From NCBI RefSeq assembly GCF_029439455.1, contig NZ_JAQFVG010000307.1:62001-126000 (forward strand): a stretch of DNA of 64,000 bases, written 5' to 3'. Position numbers and translations under genes: made by a program. The notes under the pieces are model-generated. The model did not search any database, was not told the origin of the DNA, and worked only from the letters and a program-made list of their open reading frames with translations. The DNA comes from Caballeronia sp. BR00000012568055. Lineage in GTDB: Bacteria; Pseudomonadota; Gammaproteobacteria; Burkholderiales; Burkholderiaceae. Positions 38,050 through 46,967 of the stretch are shown piece after piece. Numbering within the stretch: the stretch's first letter is position 1; the number at the start of each line of letters is the position of its first letter.

Positions 38050-38763
38050 ATGAATCCACGCGAAGTCGCCGACTATCTGCTCGACAATCCCGATTTCTTT
38101 GCCGAGAACGCCGAGTTGCTCGGCAGTATCCGGCTGTCGAATCCGCATGGCAAAGCGGCCGTGTCGCTGCAAGAACGCCAGATGGAAATGCTGCGCGACA
38201 AGAACAAGCAGCTCGAACGCCGTCTGGCGGAACTGCTGCGTTACGGTCACGAAAACGACAGCATTTCGAGCAAGTTCAATCGATGGACCGTGCGCGTGAT
38301 TTCGCAGCGCGATCCGTACACGCTGCCCGCGACCATCAGCGAAGGTCTGTGCGATGTCTTCGATGTGCCGCACGCCGCGTTGCGCGTGTGGGATATCGAC
38401 GAGGCCTTCCGTCAGGCCGACTTCGCGCGTCAGGTTGGCGAGGAAGTGCGCATTTTCGCGACCAGTCTCGATGCGCCGTATTGCGGCGCGAACACCGGCT
38501 TCGCGGCGGCGCAATGGCTGGGGGCATCGAATTCGGCGTCGGCGGTTTCATCGAGCAACGCAAGCGATGCACAAGCCGAAATCCAGTCCGTCGCGTTGAT
38601 CGCATTGCGTGATCCGCAAGGCGGTCCGGATGCGCCCGTGTTCGGTCTGCTCGTGATGGGCTCACCGGATCCGCGCCGCTTCCACGATGGCATGGCGACC
38701 GACTTTCTCTCGCAGATCGGCGCGTTGTCGAGCGCGGCGTTGTCGCGCTTGCTGCCGCATTAA
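38050..38763 (+). CDS. DUF484 family protein
   Basis: The 237-residue protein starts with the family signature REVADYLLDNPDFFAENAEL, followed by a short coiled coil (about 40-75, LQERQMEMLRDKNKQLERRL) and a GAF-like domain to the end. Its molecular role is unknown, but the gene is regularly found between dapF and xerC, as here. A four-residue-spaced junction (3 nt) leads into xerC. Confidence 0.9.
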   Translation: MNPREVADYLLDNPDFFAENAELLGSIRLSNPHGKAAVSLQERQMEMLRDKNKQLERRLAELLRYGHENDSISSKFNRWTVRVISQRDPYTLPATISEGLCDVFDVPHAALRVWDIDEAFRQADFARQVGEEVRIFATSLDAPYCGANTGFAAAQWLGASNSASAVSSSNASDAQAEIQSVALIALRDPQGGPDAPVFGLLVMGSPDPRRFHDGMATDFLSQIGALSSAALSRLLPH

Positions 38764-38766
38764 AAA

Positions 38767-39675
38767 ATGTCCGCCGACAACATCGCCGACTATCTCGCGG
38801 TCCTCAAGGATCAGCGGAAGTTGTCCGAGCACACGTTGCGCGGCTATACGCACGAACTGAGCGAACTGCGCGCGCTCGCCAAAGCGCGTCCGCTCGAAAC
38901 GCTGGTCGCCGCCGATATTCGTGGCGCGGTGGTGCGCGCGCACGCGGCGGGTTTATCGTCGCGCTCGATTGCGCATCGCTTGTCGGCGTGGCGGGCGTTT
39001 TATCGATGGCTCGCGGAGCGCGTGGAAATGCCCGCGAATCCGGTCGCGACCGTACGCGCGCCCAAACGCGCGAAAACGCTGCCAAAAGCCCTATCCGTCG
39101 ATGACGCCAAACAGCTCATGGACGCCCCGCTCTCGGATTCCCCCGAAGCACTCCGCGATCACGCCATCCTCGAACTGTTCTACTCGTCGGGGCTGCGACT
39201 GGCGGAACTCGTCGGTATCGATATTTCGCAGAACAAGGCATCGCTGGGTTGGCTGAATCTGGATAGCGCGGAAGTCACCGTGCTCGGCAAAGGCAAGCGT
39301 ATGCGCACGGTTCCGGTCGGCAGCAAGGCGATCGATGCCTTGCGCGCGTGGATCGCGGTGCGCGATCAGTTCGTCAAAGCCGATGCATCGCCGCTGTTTC
39401 TGTCGTCGCGGGGAAATCGCATGGCGCCGGGCGTGGTGCGCGAACGCGTCAAACGCATGGCGCTGATGGCGGGCATTCCGTCGAACGTGCATCCGCACGT
39501 GCTGCGGCATTCGTTCGCCACGCACGTGCTGCAATCGAGCGGCGATCTGCGCGCGGTGCAGGAGTTGCTCGGCCACGCCAACATCACGGCGACGCAGATT
39601 TATACATCGCTCGATTTTCAACATCTGGCCCGCGTCTACGACTCGGCGCATCCGCGCGCGAAGAAGCGCGATTAA
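38767..39675 (+). CDS. xerC: Tyrosine recombinase XerC
   Basis: The 302-residue recombinase resolves chromosome dimers at dif with XerD. It has an N-terminal core-binding domain (about 1-90) and the catalytic domain with Arg in SSGLRLAEL, HVLRHSFATH carrying the HxxR pair, and LGHANITATQIYTSLDF with the nucleophilic Tyr. ATG at 38767 lies 3 nt after the DUF484 stop. It is the chromosomal XerC by context (dapF-DUF484-xerC), not a mobile-element integrase. Confidence 0.93.
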   Translation: MSADNIADYLAVLKDQRKLSEHTLRGYTHELSELRALAKARPLETLVAADIRGAVVRAHAAGLSSRSIAHRLSAWRAFYRWLAERVEMPANPVATVRAPKRAKTLPKALSVDDAKQLMDAPLSDSPEALRDHAILELFYSSGLRLAELVGIDISQNKASLGWLNLDSAEVTVLGKGKRMRTVPVGSKAIDALRAWIAVRDQFVKADASPLFLSSRGNRMAPGVVRERVKRMALMAGIPSNVHPHVLRHSFATHVLQSSGDLRAVQELLGHANITATQIYTSLDFQHLARVYDSAHPRAKKRD

Positions 39676-39729
39676 TCTTCCGGCGCTTTGAACAGAGCGC
39701 TGCATCGAAGCATCTGAAGAAGTAAAGAA

Positions 39730-40929
39730 ATGAACACCATCACGCTCAAACCGGCGAAGGAAAGGTCTTTGGTTCGCCGCCATCCGTGGGTTTATGCGAA
39801 CGCCATCGCGCGTATCGACGGCAATCCGACGCCGGGTGCCACGGTCACCGTGCGCGCCGCCGACGGGCGCTTTCTGGCGCGCGCATCGTACAGTCCGCAA
39901 TCGCAGATTCGCGCGCGCGTCTGGACGTTCGATGAAACCGAGCCCGTCGATCACGCGTTCTTCAAGCGCCGCGTGCAGCGCGCGGTCTCGCATCGTCAGT
40001 CGATGGTGCGCGATACGGGCGCGACGCGCCTGATCTTCGGTGAAGCGGACGGCTTGCCGGGTTTGATCGTCGATTACTACGTCGCGGATGAAGGCAAACA
40101 CGCGCAACTCGTTTGCCAGTTTATGGCGACGGGCGTGGAGTCGTGGAAGGACGCGATCGTGCAGGCGCTGATCGCCGCGACCGATTGCCCGAATGTCTAC
40201 GAGCGCTCGGATGTATCGATCAGGCAGAAGGAAGGGCTGGAGCAGACCGTCGGCGTGCTCGCCGGCGCGCCGCCCGCCGATACGCTTATCACCAACGAGT
40301 GCGGCGTGCGCTATCACGTCGATGTGCGCAATGGCCATAAAACCGGCTTCTACGTCGATCAGCGCGATAACCGCGTGCTGGTCGCGCAGCACGCGCAAGG
40401 CCGCGAAGTGCTGAATTGTTTCTGCTACACGGGCGGTTTTTCGCTGGCCGCGCTCAAAGGCGGCGCAACGCGCGTGGTGTCCGTCGATTCATCCGGCGAA
40501 GCGCTGTCGCTCGCGCGCGAGAACGTCAAAGCCAACGGCTTCGACGCCGAAAAAGCCGAATGGCTCGACGCCGATGCCTTCAAAACCCTGCGCCGTCTCT
40601 ACGACGAAGGCCAGCGCTTCGACCTGATCGTGCTCGATCCGCCGAAGTTCGCGCCATCGAAGGAAACCGTGGATCGCGCGGCGCGCGCGTACAAGGACAT
40701 CAATCTGAGCGGCTTCAAGCTGCTGCGTCCGGGCGGCCTGCTGTTCACCTATTCGTGTTCCGGCGCGATCGATTCGGACCTGTTTCAGAAGATCGTCGCG
40801 GGCGCGGCGGCGGACGCGCGGGTCGATGCGCGCATTCTCAAGCGGCTTGGCGCGGGCGTCGATCATCCGCTGCTGACGGCGTTTCCGGAAGGCGAGTACC
40901 TGAAAGGACTGCTGTTGCAAATCGCCTGA
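39730..40929 (+). CDS. rlmI: 23S rRNA (cytosine1962-C5)-methyltransferase RlmI-like
   Basis: The 399-residue enzyme has an N-terminal PUA domain (about 1-75, beginning KPAKERSLVRRHPWVYANAI) and a Rossmann methyltransferase with VLNCFCYTGGFSLAALKGGA, LIVLDPPKFAPSKETVD and FTYSCSGAID. These are the RlmI/RlmK motifs of SAM-dependent cytosine-C5 rRNA methylation. AGAAGTAAAGAA before the ATG gives a modest ribosome binding site. Confidence 0.9.
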   Translation: MNTITLKPAKERSLVRRHPWVYANAIARIDGNPTPGATVTVRAADGRFLARASYSPQSQIRARVWTFDETEPVDHAFFKRRVQRAVSHRQSMVRDTGATRLIFGEADGLPGLIVDYYVADEGKHAQLVCQFMATGVESWKDAIVQALIAATDCPNVYERSDVSIRQKEGLEQTVGVLAGAPPADTLITNECGVRYHVDVRNGHKTGFYVDQRDNRVLVAQHAQGREVLNCFCYTGGFSLAALKGGATRVVSVDSSGEALSLARENVKANGFDAEKAEWLDADAFKTLRRLYDEGQRFDLIVLDPPKFAPSKETVDRAARAYKDINLSGFKLLRPGGLLFTYSCSGAIDSDLFQKIVAGAAADARVDARILKRLGAGVDHPLLTAFPEGEYLKGLLLQIA

Positions 40930-41016
40930 ACGGCCCAATCTAGGCGCGAAAGCATCGGCTTTGCAAATATGTTTCAATAGCCGATTAAGCGCGACTCCCG
41001 ATTTCAAAGGAACACC

Positions 41017-42102
41017 ATGATTCCCGTAACCATCCTGACCGGCTTTCTGGGCAGCGGCAAAACCACGCTGCTCAAGCGCATCCTGAACGAGCAACACGGC
41101 ATGAAGATCGCCGTGATCGAAAACGAGTTCGGCGAAGAGAATATCGACAACGAAATTCTCGTGCAGGAGACGAACGAGCAGATCATCCAGATGAGCAACG
41201 GCTGCATCTGCTGCACGATTCGCGGCGATCTGGCGCGCGCGCTGGAAGACCTGGCCAACCGCAAGAAGACCGGCACGCTGGACTTCGACCGCGTGGTGAT
41301 CGAAACCACCGGCCTCGCGAATCCCGGCCCGGTGGCGCAGACGTTCTTCATGGACAACACCGTTGCCGACGAATTCCTGCTCGACGCCATCATTACGCTG
41401 GTGGACGCCAAGCACGCGAACGCGCAGCTCGATCAGCACGAAGTCGTGCAGCGGCAAGTTGGTTTCGCGGACCGTCTGTTCATCACCAAGTCCGATCTCG
41501 TTTCCGCCGATGAACTCGAGGCGCTGAAGCATCGCGTGCTGCATATGAATCCGCGCGCGGCCATCCGCGTGGTGAATTTCGGCGATGCGGATATCAAGGA
41601 AATCTTCGATCTGCGCGGCTTCAATCTGAATTCGAAGCTGGAGATCGATCCGGATTTCCTCGCGGAAGACGATCACGATCACGATCATGACCACGCTCAC
41701 GGTCACGATCACGACGATCACGATCATTCCACCTGCGGTCACGATCACAGTCATGACCACGAGCATGGTCATGGCCACAATCATCATCACGCGCATCACG
41801 ACGACAAGATCAAGTCGTTCGTCTATCGCAGCGACAAGCCGTTCGATCCAAACCGTCTCGAAGATTTTCTCGGCGGCATCTTGCAGATTTACGGCGAGCG
41901 TCTGCTGCGTTACAAGGGCGTGCTGTATATGAAGGGCGTCGATCGCAAGGTTGTGTTTCAGGGCGTGCATCAGATGATGGGCAGCGACCTCGCGGGCAAG
42001 TGGATGCCGATCGAAAAGAAGAACAGCAAGATGGTGTTTATCGGTATCGAACTGCCGCAGGATCTGATTACCGATGGACTCAACGCCTGCCTCGTGAAGT
42101 AA
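41017..42102 (+). CDS. COG0523/CobW-family GTPase with a His-rich metal-binding loop
   Basis: The 361-residue protein is a G3E GTPase. Walker A GFLGSGKTTLL (about 8-18), the metal motif NGCICCTIRGDL (CxCC) and an SKSD-like guanine site are in the N-terminal domain. Between residues about 222 and 262 lies a run dominated by His and Asp (DHDHDHDHAHGHDHDDHDH and on), then the C-terminal CobW domain. The family delivers zinc, cobalt or nickel to target enzymes; the His-rich loop and the general type suggest a zinc metallochaperone. No Zur box was recognised. A terminator follows at 42177. Confidence 0.9.
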   Translation: MIPVTILTGFLGSGKTTLLKRILNEQHGMKIAVIENEFGEENIDNEILVQETNEQIIQMSNGCICCTIRGDLARALEDLANRKKTGTLDFDRVVIETTGLANPGPVAQTFFMDNTVADEFLLDAIITLVDAKHANAQLDQHEVVQRQVGFADRLFITKSDLVSADELEALKHRVLHMNPRAAIRVVNFGDADIKEIFDLRGFNLNSKLEIDPDFLAEDDHDHDHDHAHGHDHDDHDHSTCGHDHSHDHEHGHGHNHHHAHHDDKIKSFVYRSDKPFDPNRLEDFLGGILQIYGERLLRYKGVLYMKGVDRKVVFQGVHQMMGSDLAGKWMPIEKKNSKMVFIGIELPQDLITDGLNACLVK

Positions 42103-42692
42103 GCAAGCGAGATATTGGTTGGCACGCATCTCGCTCTATCGGCGGGAAGCGGTTAATGAAAAATGTGGAAAATGCGAAAACGCCGCCGATGGGGAAACGA
42201 CAAGCCCCGCGCGCGGCGTTTTTCATCGTTGTTTTTCATTACGCATGTGTAATCGCGACCACCAACTGACATCGCTTTTTGCACGTTGAGGCGTTATATT
42301 TTTGACATTCCGGCACAAATTGACAGGGTTTTCCTCCTTGTCGCCGGAAATTGCGGTTCAGTTACAATACAGCCCCACTGGAGAAGGGCAGTTCCAAAGG
42401 CCGCGCGTCCTTGAGCGCAACGCCGGCGGATACAGGAGAAGGGATGTCCTGACGGGACGATGTCGAGATTCACCGGGGGAAGGCGAATCGAAGGCAGAGC
42501 ACCGGGGCCGGAAAATGCGAGTCGTGCAAACGATTCATCACGTCCGGAGCATCATCCAATATCGGTTTCCAGAGGAGTTCGGCCCCGCATCGGCGTTTGC
42601 GTGATGCCTAGCGCGAAGCCAGAAGCGTCGCATGCGGGTCACGCAGTCGCGGGCGGTGCGAAGACATCGCCTTACATTGAAGAAGCAAGCAG
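42103..42692. other. Long leader/intergenic region upstream of dksA
   Basis: About 590 nt. After the GTPase terminator (42177-42224) there are two TTGACA hexamers near 42302 and 42321 and a TACAAT at about 42364, but not at normal spacing to each other; TTGTCG at about 42339 is 19 nt from TACAAT. If that is the dksA promoter the leader is about 320 nt. A purine-rich AGGAGAAGGG before a two-codon ATG TCC TGA at 42444 is notable but small. No recognisable RNA family. Confidence 0.45.
42177..42224 (+). terminator. Terminator after the CobW-family gene
   Basis: AAAACGCCGC / GCGGCGTTTT outer stem (10 bp) with an inner GGGG / CCCC, closed by a 10-nt loop, followed by T-run to 42224. It lies about 75 nt after the GTPase stop. 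Confidence 0.75.
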
Positions 42693-43109
42693 ATGACAAC
42701 GAAACTCTTGACCGAAGCCGAAATCCTGAAGATGAGCGAGAAGGACTATATGAACGAGGAACAACTCGCCTTCTTCAAGAACCGGCTCGAACAGTTGCAA
42801 GCGGACATTCTGAAGAATGCCGGCCAGACGACCGAGAACCTGCGGGAAACGGTGATCGTGCCGGACCCGGCGGATCGCGCGACCATCGAGGAAGAGCATG
42901 CACTGGAACTGCGCACGCGGGACCGCGAGCGCAAGCTTCTGAAGAAGGTGCAGCAGTCGCTCGCGCGAATCGATTCCGGTGATTACGGCTGGTGCGAAGA
43001 AACCGGTGAGCCGATCGGCATTCCGCGTCTGATCGCCCGTCCGACCGCCACGCTCTCGCTCGAAGCACAGGAGCGCCGCGAACTGCGTCAGAAGCTGTTC
43101 GGCGACTGA
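42693..43109 (+). CDS. dksA: RNA polymerase-binding transcription factor DksA (single-Cys finger)
   Basis: The 138-residue protein works with ppGpp to retune RNA polymerase. The long coiled coil (about 20-95) carries the acidic tip PDPADRA (Asp58, Asp61). In the globular domain the zinc finger has lost three of its four cysteines: Cys101 remains, but the other three positions read Thr104, Ser122 and Ala125 by alignment with E. coli DksA. It should therefore fold without zinc, like P. aeruginosa DksA2. A terminator follows at 43186; hslV lies 336 nt downstream. Confidence 0.93.
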   Translation: MTTKLLTEAEILKMSEKDYMNEEQLAFFKNRLEQLQADILKNAGQTTENLRETVIVPDPADRATIEEEHALELRTRDRERKLLKKVQQSLARIDSGDYGWCEETGEPIGIPRLIARPTATLSLEAQERRELRQKLFGD

Positions 43110-43185
43110 AGCACGGCGAGCGGACCCACGTCGCGGGACCGCCCGCAACGGGGAACGCGCCGCCGCGAAAAAGCTGTGGTTTCTG

Positions 43186-43216
43186 AAAAAGGCACACGTC
43201 GGACGTGTGCCTTTTT
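43186..43216. terminator. Terminator downstream of dksA
   Basis: AAAAAGGCACACGTC and GACGTGTGCCTTTTT are exact complements separated by one base, forming a long stem with flanking A and T runs. Placed 76 nt after the dksA stop. Confidence 0.85.
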
Positions 43217-43445
43217 CATTTCTGCGTGTTCCGTGTGCAGCGAATCGACGCGCGCATCTTGATAAATCCGCCGACGCCCTAAAATAAACTGGACGCGCCT
43301 CGCGGAAGCATTGAATCGCTTGAAAACCGCGAGCCGCGTGCGCGGCGCCGTCCGCTCGACGGAACCCCGCGCCGTGCACCCCATCGAATTCTCGACTGCC
43401 TGGCGATACTGCGCCTCGCACTCCCCGTTTTCTCAAGGAACGCAC

Positions 43446-43982
43446 ATGGAACAATTTCACGGCACGACCATCGTCTCCGTGCGACGCGGCGACAAAGTCG
43501 CGTTGGGCGGCGATGGTCAGGTGACGCTCGGCAATATCGTCATGAAAGGCGGCGCTAAAAAGGTGCGCCGCATTTATGGCGGCAAGGTGCTGGTCGGCTT
43601 CGCCGGCGGCACGGCCGACGCGTTCTCGCTGCTCGACCGCTTCGAAGCGAAGCTGGAAAAGCATCAGGGCAATCTGACGCGCGCGGCGGTCGAACTCGCC
43701 AAGGACTGGCGCACCGACCGCATGCTGCGTCGGCTGGAAGCCATGCTCATTACGGCCGATAAGGACACCACGCTGGTCATCACCGGTAACGGCGACGTGC
43801 TCGATCCCGAACACGGCATCGCGGCGATCGGTTCGGGCGGCGCTTATGCGCAGGCCGCCGCGCAGGCGCTGATGGAAAACACCGAGCTTTCGCCGCGCGA
43901 GATCGTCGAAAAGTCGCTGACGATTGCGGGCGATATGTGCATCTACACCAATCACAATCGCGTGATCGAGACGATCGAGTAA
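43446..43982 (+). CDS. hslV: ATP-dependent protease subunit HslV
   Basis: The 178-residue peptidase starts at the ATG at 43446 (AAGGAACGCAC upstream). Processing before the first Thr of [10 protein letters not shown] exposes the catalytic N-terminal threonine; the rest ([34 protein letters not shown]) is textbook HslV. It forms the dodecameric core of the HslUV protease. hslU follows after 12 nt. CTTGAAA at 43319-43325 resembles a sigma32 -35 box, but no matching -10 is seen, so heat-shock control is only suggested by the family. The frame is open to 43311. Confidence 0.95.
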   Translation: MEQFHGTTIVSVRRGDKVALGGDGQVTLGNIVMKGGAKKVRRIYGGKVLVGFAGGTADAFSLLDRFEAKLEKHQGNLTRAAVELAKDWRTDRMLRRLEAMLITADKDTTLVITGNGDVLDPEHGIAAIGSGGAYAQAAAQALMENTELSPREIVEKSLTIAGDMCIYTNHNRVIETIE

Positions 43983-43994
43983 AGGAACCCAGCG

Positions 43995-45335
43995 ATGACC
44001 ACCATGACTCCCTCCGAAATCGTCTCCGAACTCGACAAACACATCATCGGCCAGGGCCGCGCGAAGAAAGCGGTCGCGGTCGCGCTGCGCAATCGCTGGC
44101 GTCGTCAGCAAGTGGCCGATCCGCTGCGCCAGGAAATCACGCCGAAGAACATTCTGATGATCGGGCCGACGGGCGTCGGTAAGACCGAAATCGCGCGTCG
44201 TCTGGCCAAGCTCGCGGATGCGCCGTTCATCAAGATCGAAGCGACCAAGTTCACCGAAGTCGGCTATGTGGGCCGCGATGTGGACAGCATCGTGCGCGAT
44301 CTGATCGAGATTTCGGTGAAGCAGACGCGTGAATCGGAGATGAAGAAGGTTCGCACCAAGGCCGAGGATCGTGCGGAAGATCGCATTCTCGATATTCTGC
44401 TGCCGACGGCGCGCCCGGTCGGTTTCAACGCCGCCACGGACGTGACCAGCGAAGGCGACAACACCACGCGTCAGACTTTCCGCAAGCGTCTGCGCGAAGG
44501 CGCGCTCGACGACAAGGAAATCGAGCTGGACGTGGAGCAGCCGCAAACCGGCATGGACATCATGGGGCCGCCGGGCATGGAAGACATGACCGAGCAGATT
44601 CGTTCGATGTTCGCGAATATCGGCGGTGGCAAGAAGACGCGCCGCAAGGTGAAGGTGAAGGAAGCGTTGAAGTTGCTGACCGATGAAGAAGCCGGCAAGC
44701 TGCTCAACGACGAAGAGGTCAAGAGCCGCGCGGTGCAGAACGTCGAGCAGAACGGCATCGTGTTTCTGGATGAGATCGACAAGATCGCGTCGCGCAGCGA
44801 GGTGGGTGGCGCGGAGGTATCGCGCGCGGGCGTGCAGCGTGATTTGCTGCCGCTGGTCGAAGGCACGACCATCAACACCAAGTACGGCATGATCAAGACC
44901 GATCACATCTTGTTCATCGCCAGCGGCGCGTTTCATCTCGCCAAACCGAGCGATCTGATTCCCGAACTGCAAGGCCGCTTTCCGATTCGCGTCGAACTGG
45001 ATTCGCTGTCTGTGCAGGACTTCGAATCGATTCTGAACCAGACCGATGCGAGTCTCGTGAAGCAATACAAGGCGTTGCTGGCGACCGAAGGCGTGGAACT
45101 CGATTTCGCTGAAGACGGGATTCGTCGTCTGGCCGAGATCGCGTATTCGGTGAACGAGAAGACGGAGAATATCGGCGCGCGGCGGCTTTATACGGTGATC
45201 GAAAAGCTGCTGGAAGAAGTGTCGTTCGCGGCGGGCAATCACGCGGGCGAGCCGGTGAAGATCGATGCCGCGTATGTGGATCGCGCATTGGGCGATGTGG
45301 CGCAGGACGAAGACTTGTCGCGCTACGTGCTTTGA
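43995..45335 (+). CDS. hslU: HslUV protease ATPase subunit HslU
   Basis: The 446-residue AAA+ unfoldase has Walker [15 protein letters not shown] (about 56-69), the I domain (about 110-230), Walker [12 protein letters not shown] and the C-terminal [18 protein letters not shown], ending in the HslV-docking tail LSRYVL. It unfolds substrates for HslV. AAAGGAACCCAGCG before the ATG supports the start. A T-run terminator follows at 45358. Confidence 0.95.
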   Translation: MTTMTPSEIVSELDKHIIGQGRAKKAVAVALRNRWRRQQVADPLRQEITPKNILMIGPTGVGKTEIARRLAKLADAPFIKIEATKFTEVGYVGRDVDSIVRDLIEISVKQTRESEMKKVRTKAEDRAEDRILDILLPTARPVGFNAATDVTSEGDNTTRQTFRKRLREGALDDKEIELDVEQPQTGMDIMGPPGMEDMTEQIRSMFANIGGGKKTRRKVKVKEALKLLTDEEAGKLLNDEEVKSRAVQNVEQNGIVFLDEIDKIASRSEVGGAEVSRAGVQRDLLPLVEGTTINTKYGMIKTDHILFIASGAFHLAKPSDLIPELQGRFPIRVELDSLSVQDFESILNQTDASLVKQYKALLATEGVELDFAEDGIRRLAEIAYSVNEKTENIGARRLYTVIEKLLEEVSFAAGNHAGEPVKIDAAYVDRALGDVAQDEDLSRYVL

Positions 45336-45357
45336 TGTTTGGCGCGTGACTACAAAG

Positions 45358-45389
45358 AACCGGGCATCGAACGATGTCCGGTTTTTTTT
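45358..45389 (+). terminator. Terminator of the hslVU operon
   Basis: AACCGGGCATCG / CGATGTCCGGTT forms a 12-bp stem with one G-T pair and a very small loop, then a run of eight T (45382-45389). It lies 23 nt after the hslU stop. Confidence 0.85.
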
Positions 45390-45413
45390 ACGCCCTCACG
45401 CTGAGCACGGGCG

Positions 45414-45475
45414 AAAAAAAACCCGCCTAAGTTGGCGGGTTGAATCCATATCAGGAGGAGACATGGAGGAGACAG
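45414..45475 (-). ncRNA. Candidate small RNA with two anti-Shine-Dalgarno motifs
   Basis: The minus strand holds a compact unit unexplained by any gene. Promoter: TTGCGT (45509-45504), 17 bp, TAGTAT (45486-45481). Predicted start near 45473-45476. The RNA would carry CTCCTCC twice (45471-45465 and 45460-45454), four bases apart, then end in the intrinsic terminator AACCCGCC / GGCGGGTT (45441-45434 with 45427-45420) and a run of eight T (to 45414). Total length about 60 nt. No coding gene on this strand ends here; the nearest minus-strand gene is several kb to the right and behind ada. CTCCTCC pairs with Shine-Dalgarno sites, as in C/U-rich 'cuckoo'-type regulatory RNAs of alphaproteobacteria. 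Prediction only. Confidence 0.65.
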
Positions 45476-45480
45476 TTCCA

Positions 45481-45509
45481 ATACTACACAGCTCCTTGAT
45501 GCGACGCAA
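45481..45509 (-). promoter_or_regulatory. Sigma70-like promoter of the candidate small RNA
   Basis: -35 TTGCGT and -10 TAGTAT on the minus strand, spaced exactly 17 bp, with a downstream terminator only about 65 nt away and no ORF of the minus strand between. Confidence 0.55.
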
Positions 45510-45673
45510 TACAAATTTGAGTATAAACCCCAATGGCGTCAAACTGTGGTATCTGCGCGTCACCCGTCAGGAAACCGTAAGAAAAGCGCTCAAATGACAG
45601 CGCAAGAAACGGCGCGTAACCTGATCGGCATGGCTCTACAGTGGACTCGTACCCAAAAGCCATCGAGGCCATC

Positions 45674-46759
45674 ATGAACATCGCAGAAACCAGCCACATC
45701 GCTCCGCACTTCGAATCCGACGACGACCGCTGGCAAGCCGTTACCGCACGCGATCGGAACGCGGACGGCGCATTCTTCTTCGCTGTACGCACAACGGGCG
45801 TGTTTTGCCGGCCATCGTGTGCATCGCGGGCGCCGCGCCGGGAGAACGTGGAGTTCTTTATGACGACGCAGGCAGCCGAGCGCGCGGGGTATCGTCCGTG
45901 CAAGCGGTGTCAGCCGACGAGTCTGCCGCGCGAACTGGCGATCATCGAGCGCGCCTGCAAAGTGCTCGACGCCGATCCGCAGCAGCGCATGACACTCGCG
46001 CAATTGAGCGATGCCGTCCACATCAGCCCGTTCCATCTGCAACGACTGTTTTCGCGGATCGTCGGGATTTCGCCGCGTCAGTATCAGGCGGCGCAGCGCG
46101 CGGGCGTGTTGCGCGATGCCCTTCAACGCGGCCGCGACGTAACACGCGCCACGCACGATGCGGGTTTCGGCTCGCCATCGCGTATGTACGAAGCCGCGCC
46201 GGCGGAACTTGGCATGACGCCATCGGACTATAAGCGCAAGGGCGCGGGACTCACGGTCCGATACACCACCGCCGATACCCCGCTCGGCACCGTGTTGATC
46301 GCAGCGACGGACAAAGGCGTCTGCAAGATCAGCTTCGGCGACGATTCGACCACGCTCATCGATCAACTCGCGGTGGATTTCGCGCAGGCCGAACGCGTCG
46401 AAAATGCTCGAGCGATGGAGCCGTTCGTCGCGCAAGTTCGTGCGTATCTCAGCGGCACGCGCGAACGCTTCGATCTTCCGCTCGATATCAACGCCACCGC
46501 GTTCCAGCGCCGCGTATGGGACGCGCTGCGGCAGATTCCGTATGGTCAGACGCGCAGCTATACGGATATCGCTGAAACGCTCGGGTCGCCGCGCGCGGTG
46601 CGGGCCGTGGCGAACGCGTGCGGATCGAATCCCGTGGCGCTGGCGATTCCGTGTCATCGCGTGATCGGCAAGGATGGCGCGATTGCGGGATATCGCTGGG
46701 GACTGCATCGCAAGGAAACGCTGCTGGATACGGAGCGCAAGACCGCGAAGACAAGCTGA
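45674..46759 (+). CDS. ada: Bifunctional Ada: transcriptional activator / O6-methylguanine-DNA methyltransferase
   Basis: The 361-residue protein has all three Ada parts. The N-terminal zinc/phosphotriester domain has FCRPSCASR with the methyl-accepting Cys and CKRCQP; an AraC-type helix-turn-helix lies near 95-185; and the C-terminal methyltransferase ends with the alkyl acceptor motif IPCHRVIGKDG. It repairs methylated DNA and, once methylated, activates the adaptive response. I use the ATG at 45674 (MNIAETSHIAPHFES); the frame is open to 45641. A terminator follows at 46782. Confidence 0.93.
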   Translation: MNIAETSHIAPHFESDDDRWQAVTARDRNADGAFFFAVRTTGVFCRPSCASRAPRRENVEFFMTTQAAERAGYRPCKRCQPTSLPRELAIIERACKVLDADPQQRMTLAQLSDAVHISPFHLQRLFSRIVGISPRQYQAAQRAGVLRDALQRGRDVTRATHDAGFGSPSRMYEAAPAELGMTPSDYKRKGAGLTVRYTTADTPLGTVLIAATDKGVCKISFGDDSTTLIDQLAVDFAQAERVENARAMEPFVAQVRAYLSGTRERFDLPLDINATAFQRRVWDALRQIPYGQTRSYTDIAETLGSPRAVRAVANACGSNPVALAIPCHRVIGKDGAIAGYRWGLHRKETLLDTERKTAKTS

Positions 46760-46781
46760 TCTTTCATCGTCTGCTCTAACC

Positions 46782-46815
46782 AAACGTCCGCCGTCGCAAG
46801 ACGCGCGGACGTTTT
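46782..46815 (+). terminator. Terminator after ada
   Basis: Outer stem AAACGTCCG / CGGACGTTT plus inner CGTC / GACG with a GCAA loop, followed by TTTT. Situated 22 nt after the ada stop. Confidence 0.8.
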
Positions 46816-46967
46816 GCCTTGTGCGTTTCTTGCTGCAAACCGCCCGGCAAATCCACGTAAAAATCCCGCAAACCCACGTCAACGTTAGGCTCAAGCACAT
46901 CCATTACCGAGATGTTAAAGTGCCCGCTACCCTAAGAATCCGAGCAGCGCGATCAGCACTACGCTTC

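Noticed and set aside
38767-39675. Tyrosine recombinase as a sign of an integrated element
   Set aside because: Gene order dapF-DUF484-xerC and sequence identify the housekeeping XerC; no attachment-site repeats or element genes are present.
40954-40985. ATCGGCT / AGCCGAT inverted repeat before the COG0523 gene
   Set aside because: Only 7 bp with an 18-nt loop and no T-run; does not match a Zur site or a terminator.
41670-41800. Low-complexity GATCAC/CATGAC-type repeat
   Set aside because: It is the codon signature of the His/Asp-rich loop in the GTPase, not a separate repeat element.
40489-42129. 546-codon minus-strand open frame
   Set aside because: Antisense to rlmI and the COG0523 GTPase; its Val/Met/Ile-rich run is the reverse reading of the His/Asp codon stretch.
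43319-43325. CTTGAAA as a sigma32 -35 box for hslVU
   Set aside because: No CCCCAT-like -10 at 12-15 nt; a single heptamer is not enough to call a heat-shock promoter.
42672-45242. 856-codon minus-strand open frame
   Set aside because: Antisense shadow of dksA, hslV and hslU, which are unmistakable on the plus strand; a common artefact at this GC content.
45463-45597. 44-codon plus-strand ORF with a seemingly ideal ribosome binding site (AGGAGGAGAC before ATG)
   Set aside because: The GGAGGAG strings are the reverse complement of the CTCCTCC pair in the candidate small RNA; the peptide resembles nothing and the ORF runs through the RNA's promoter.
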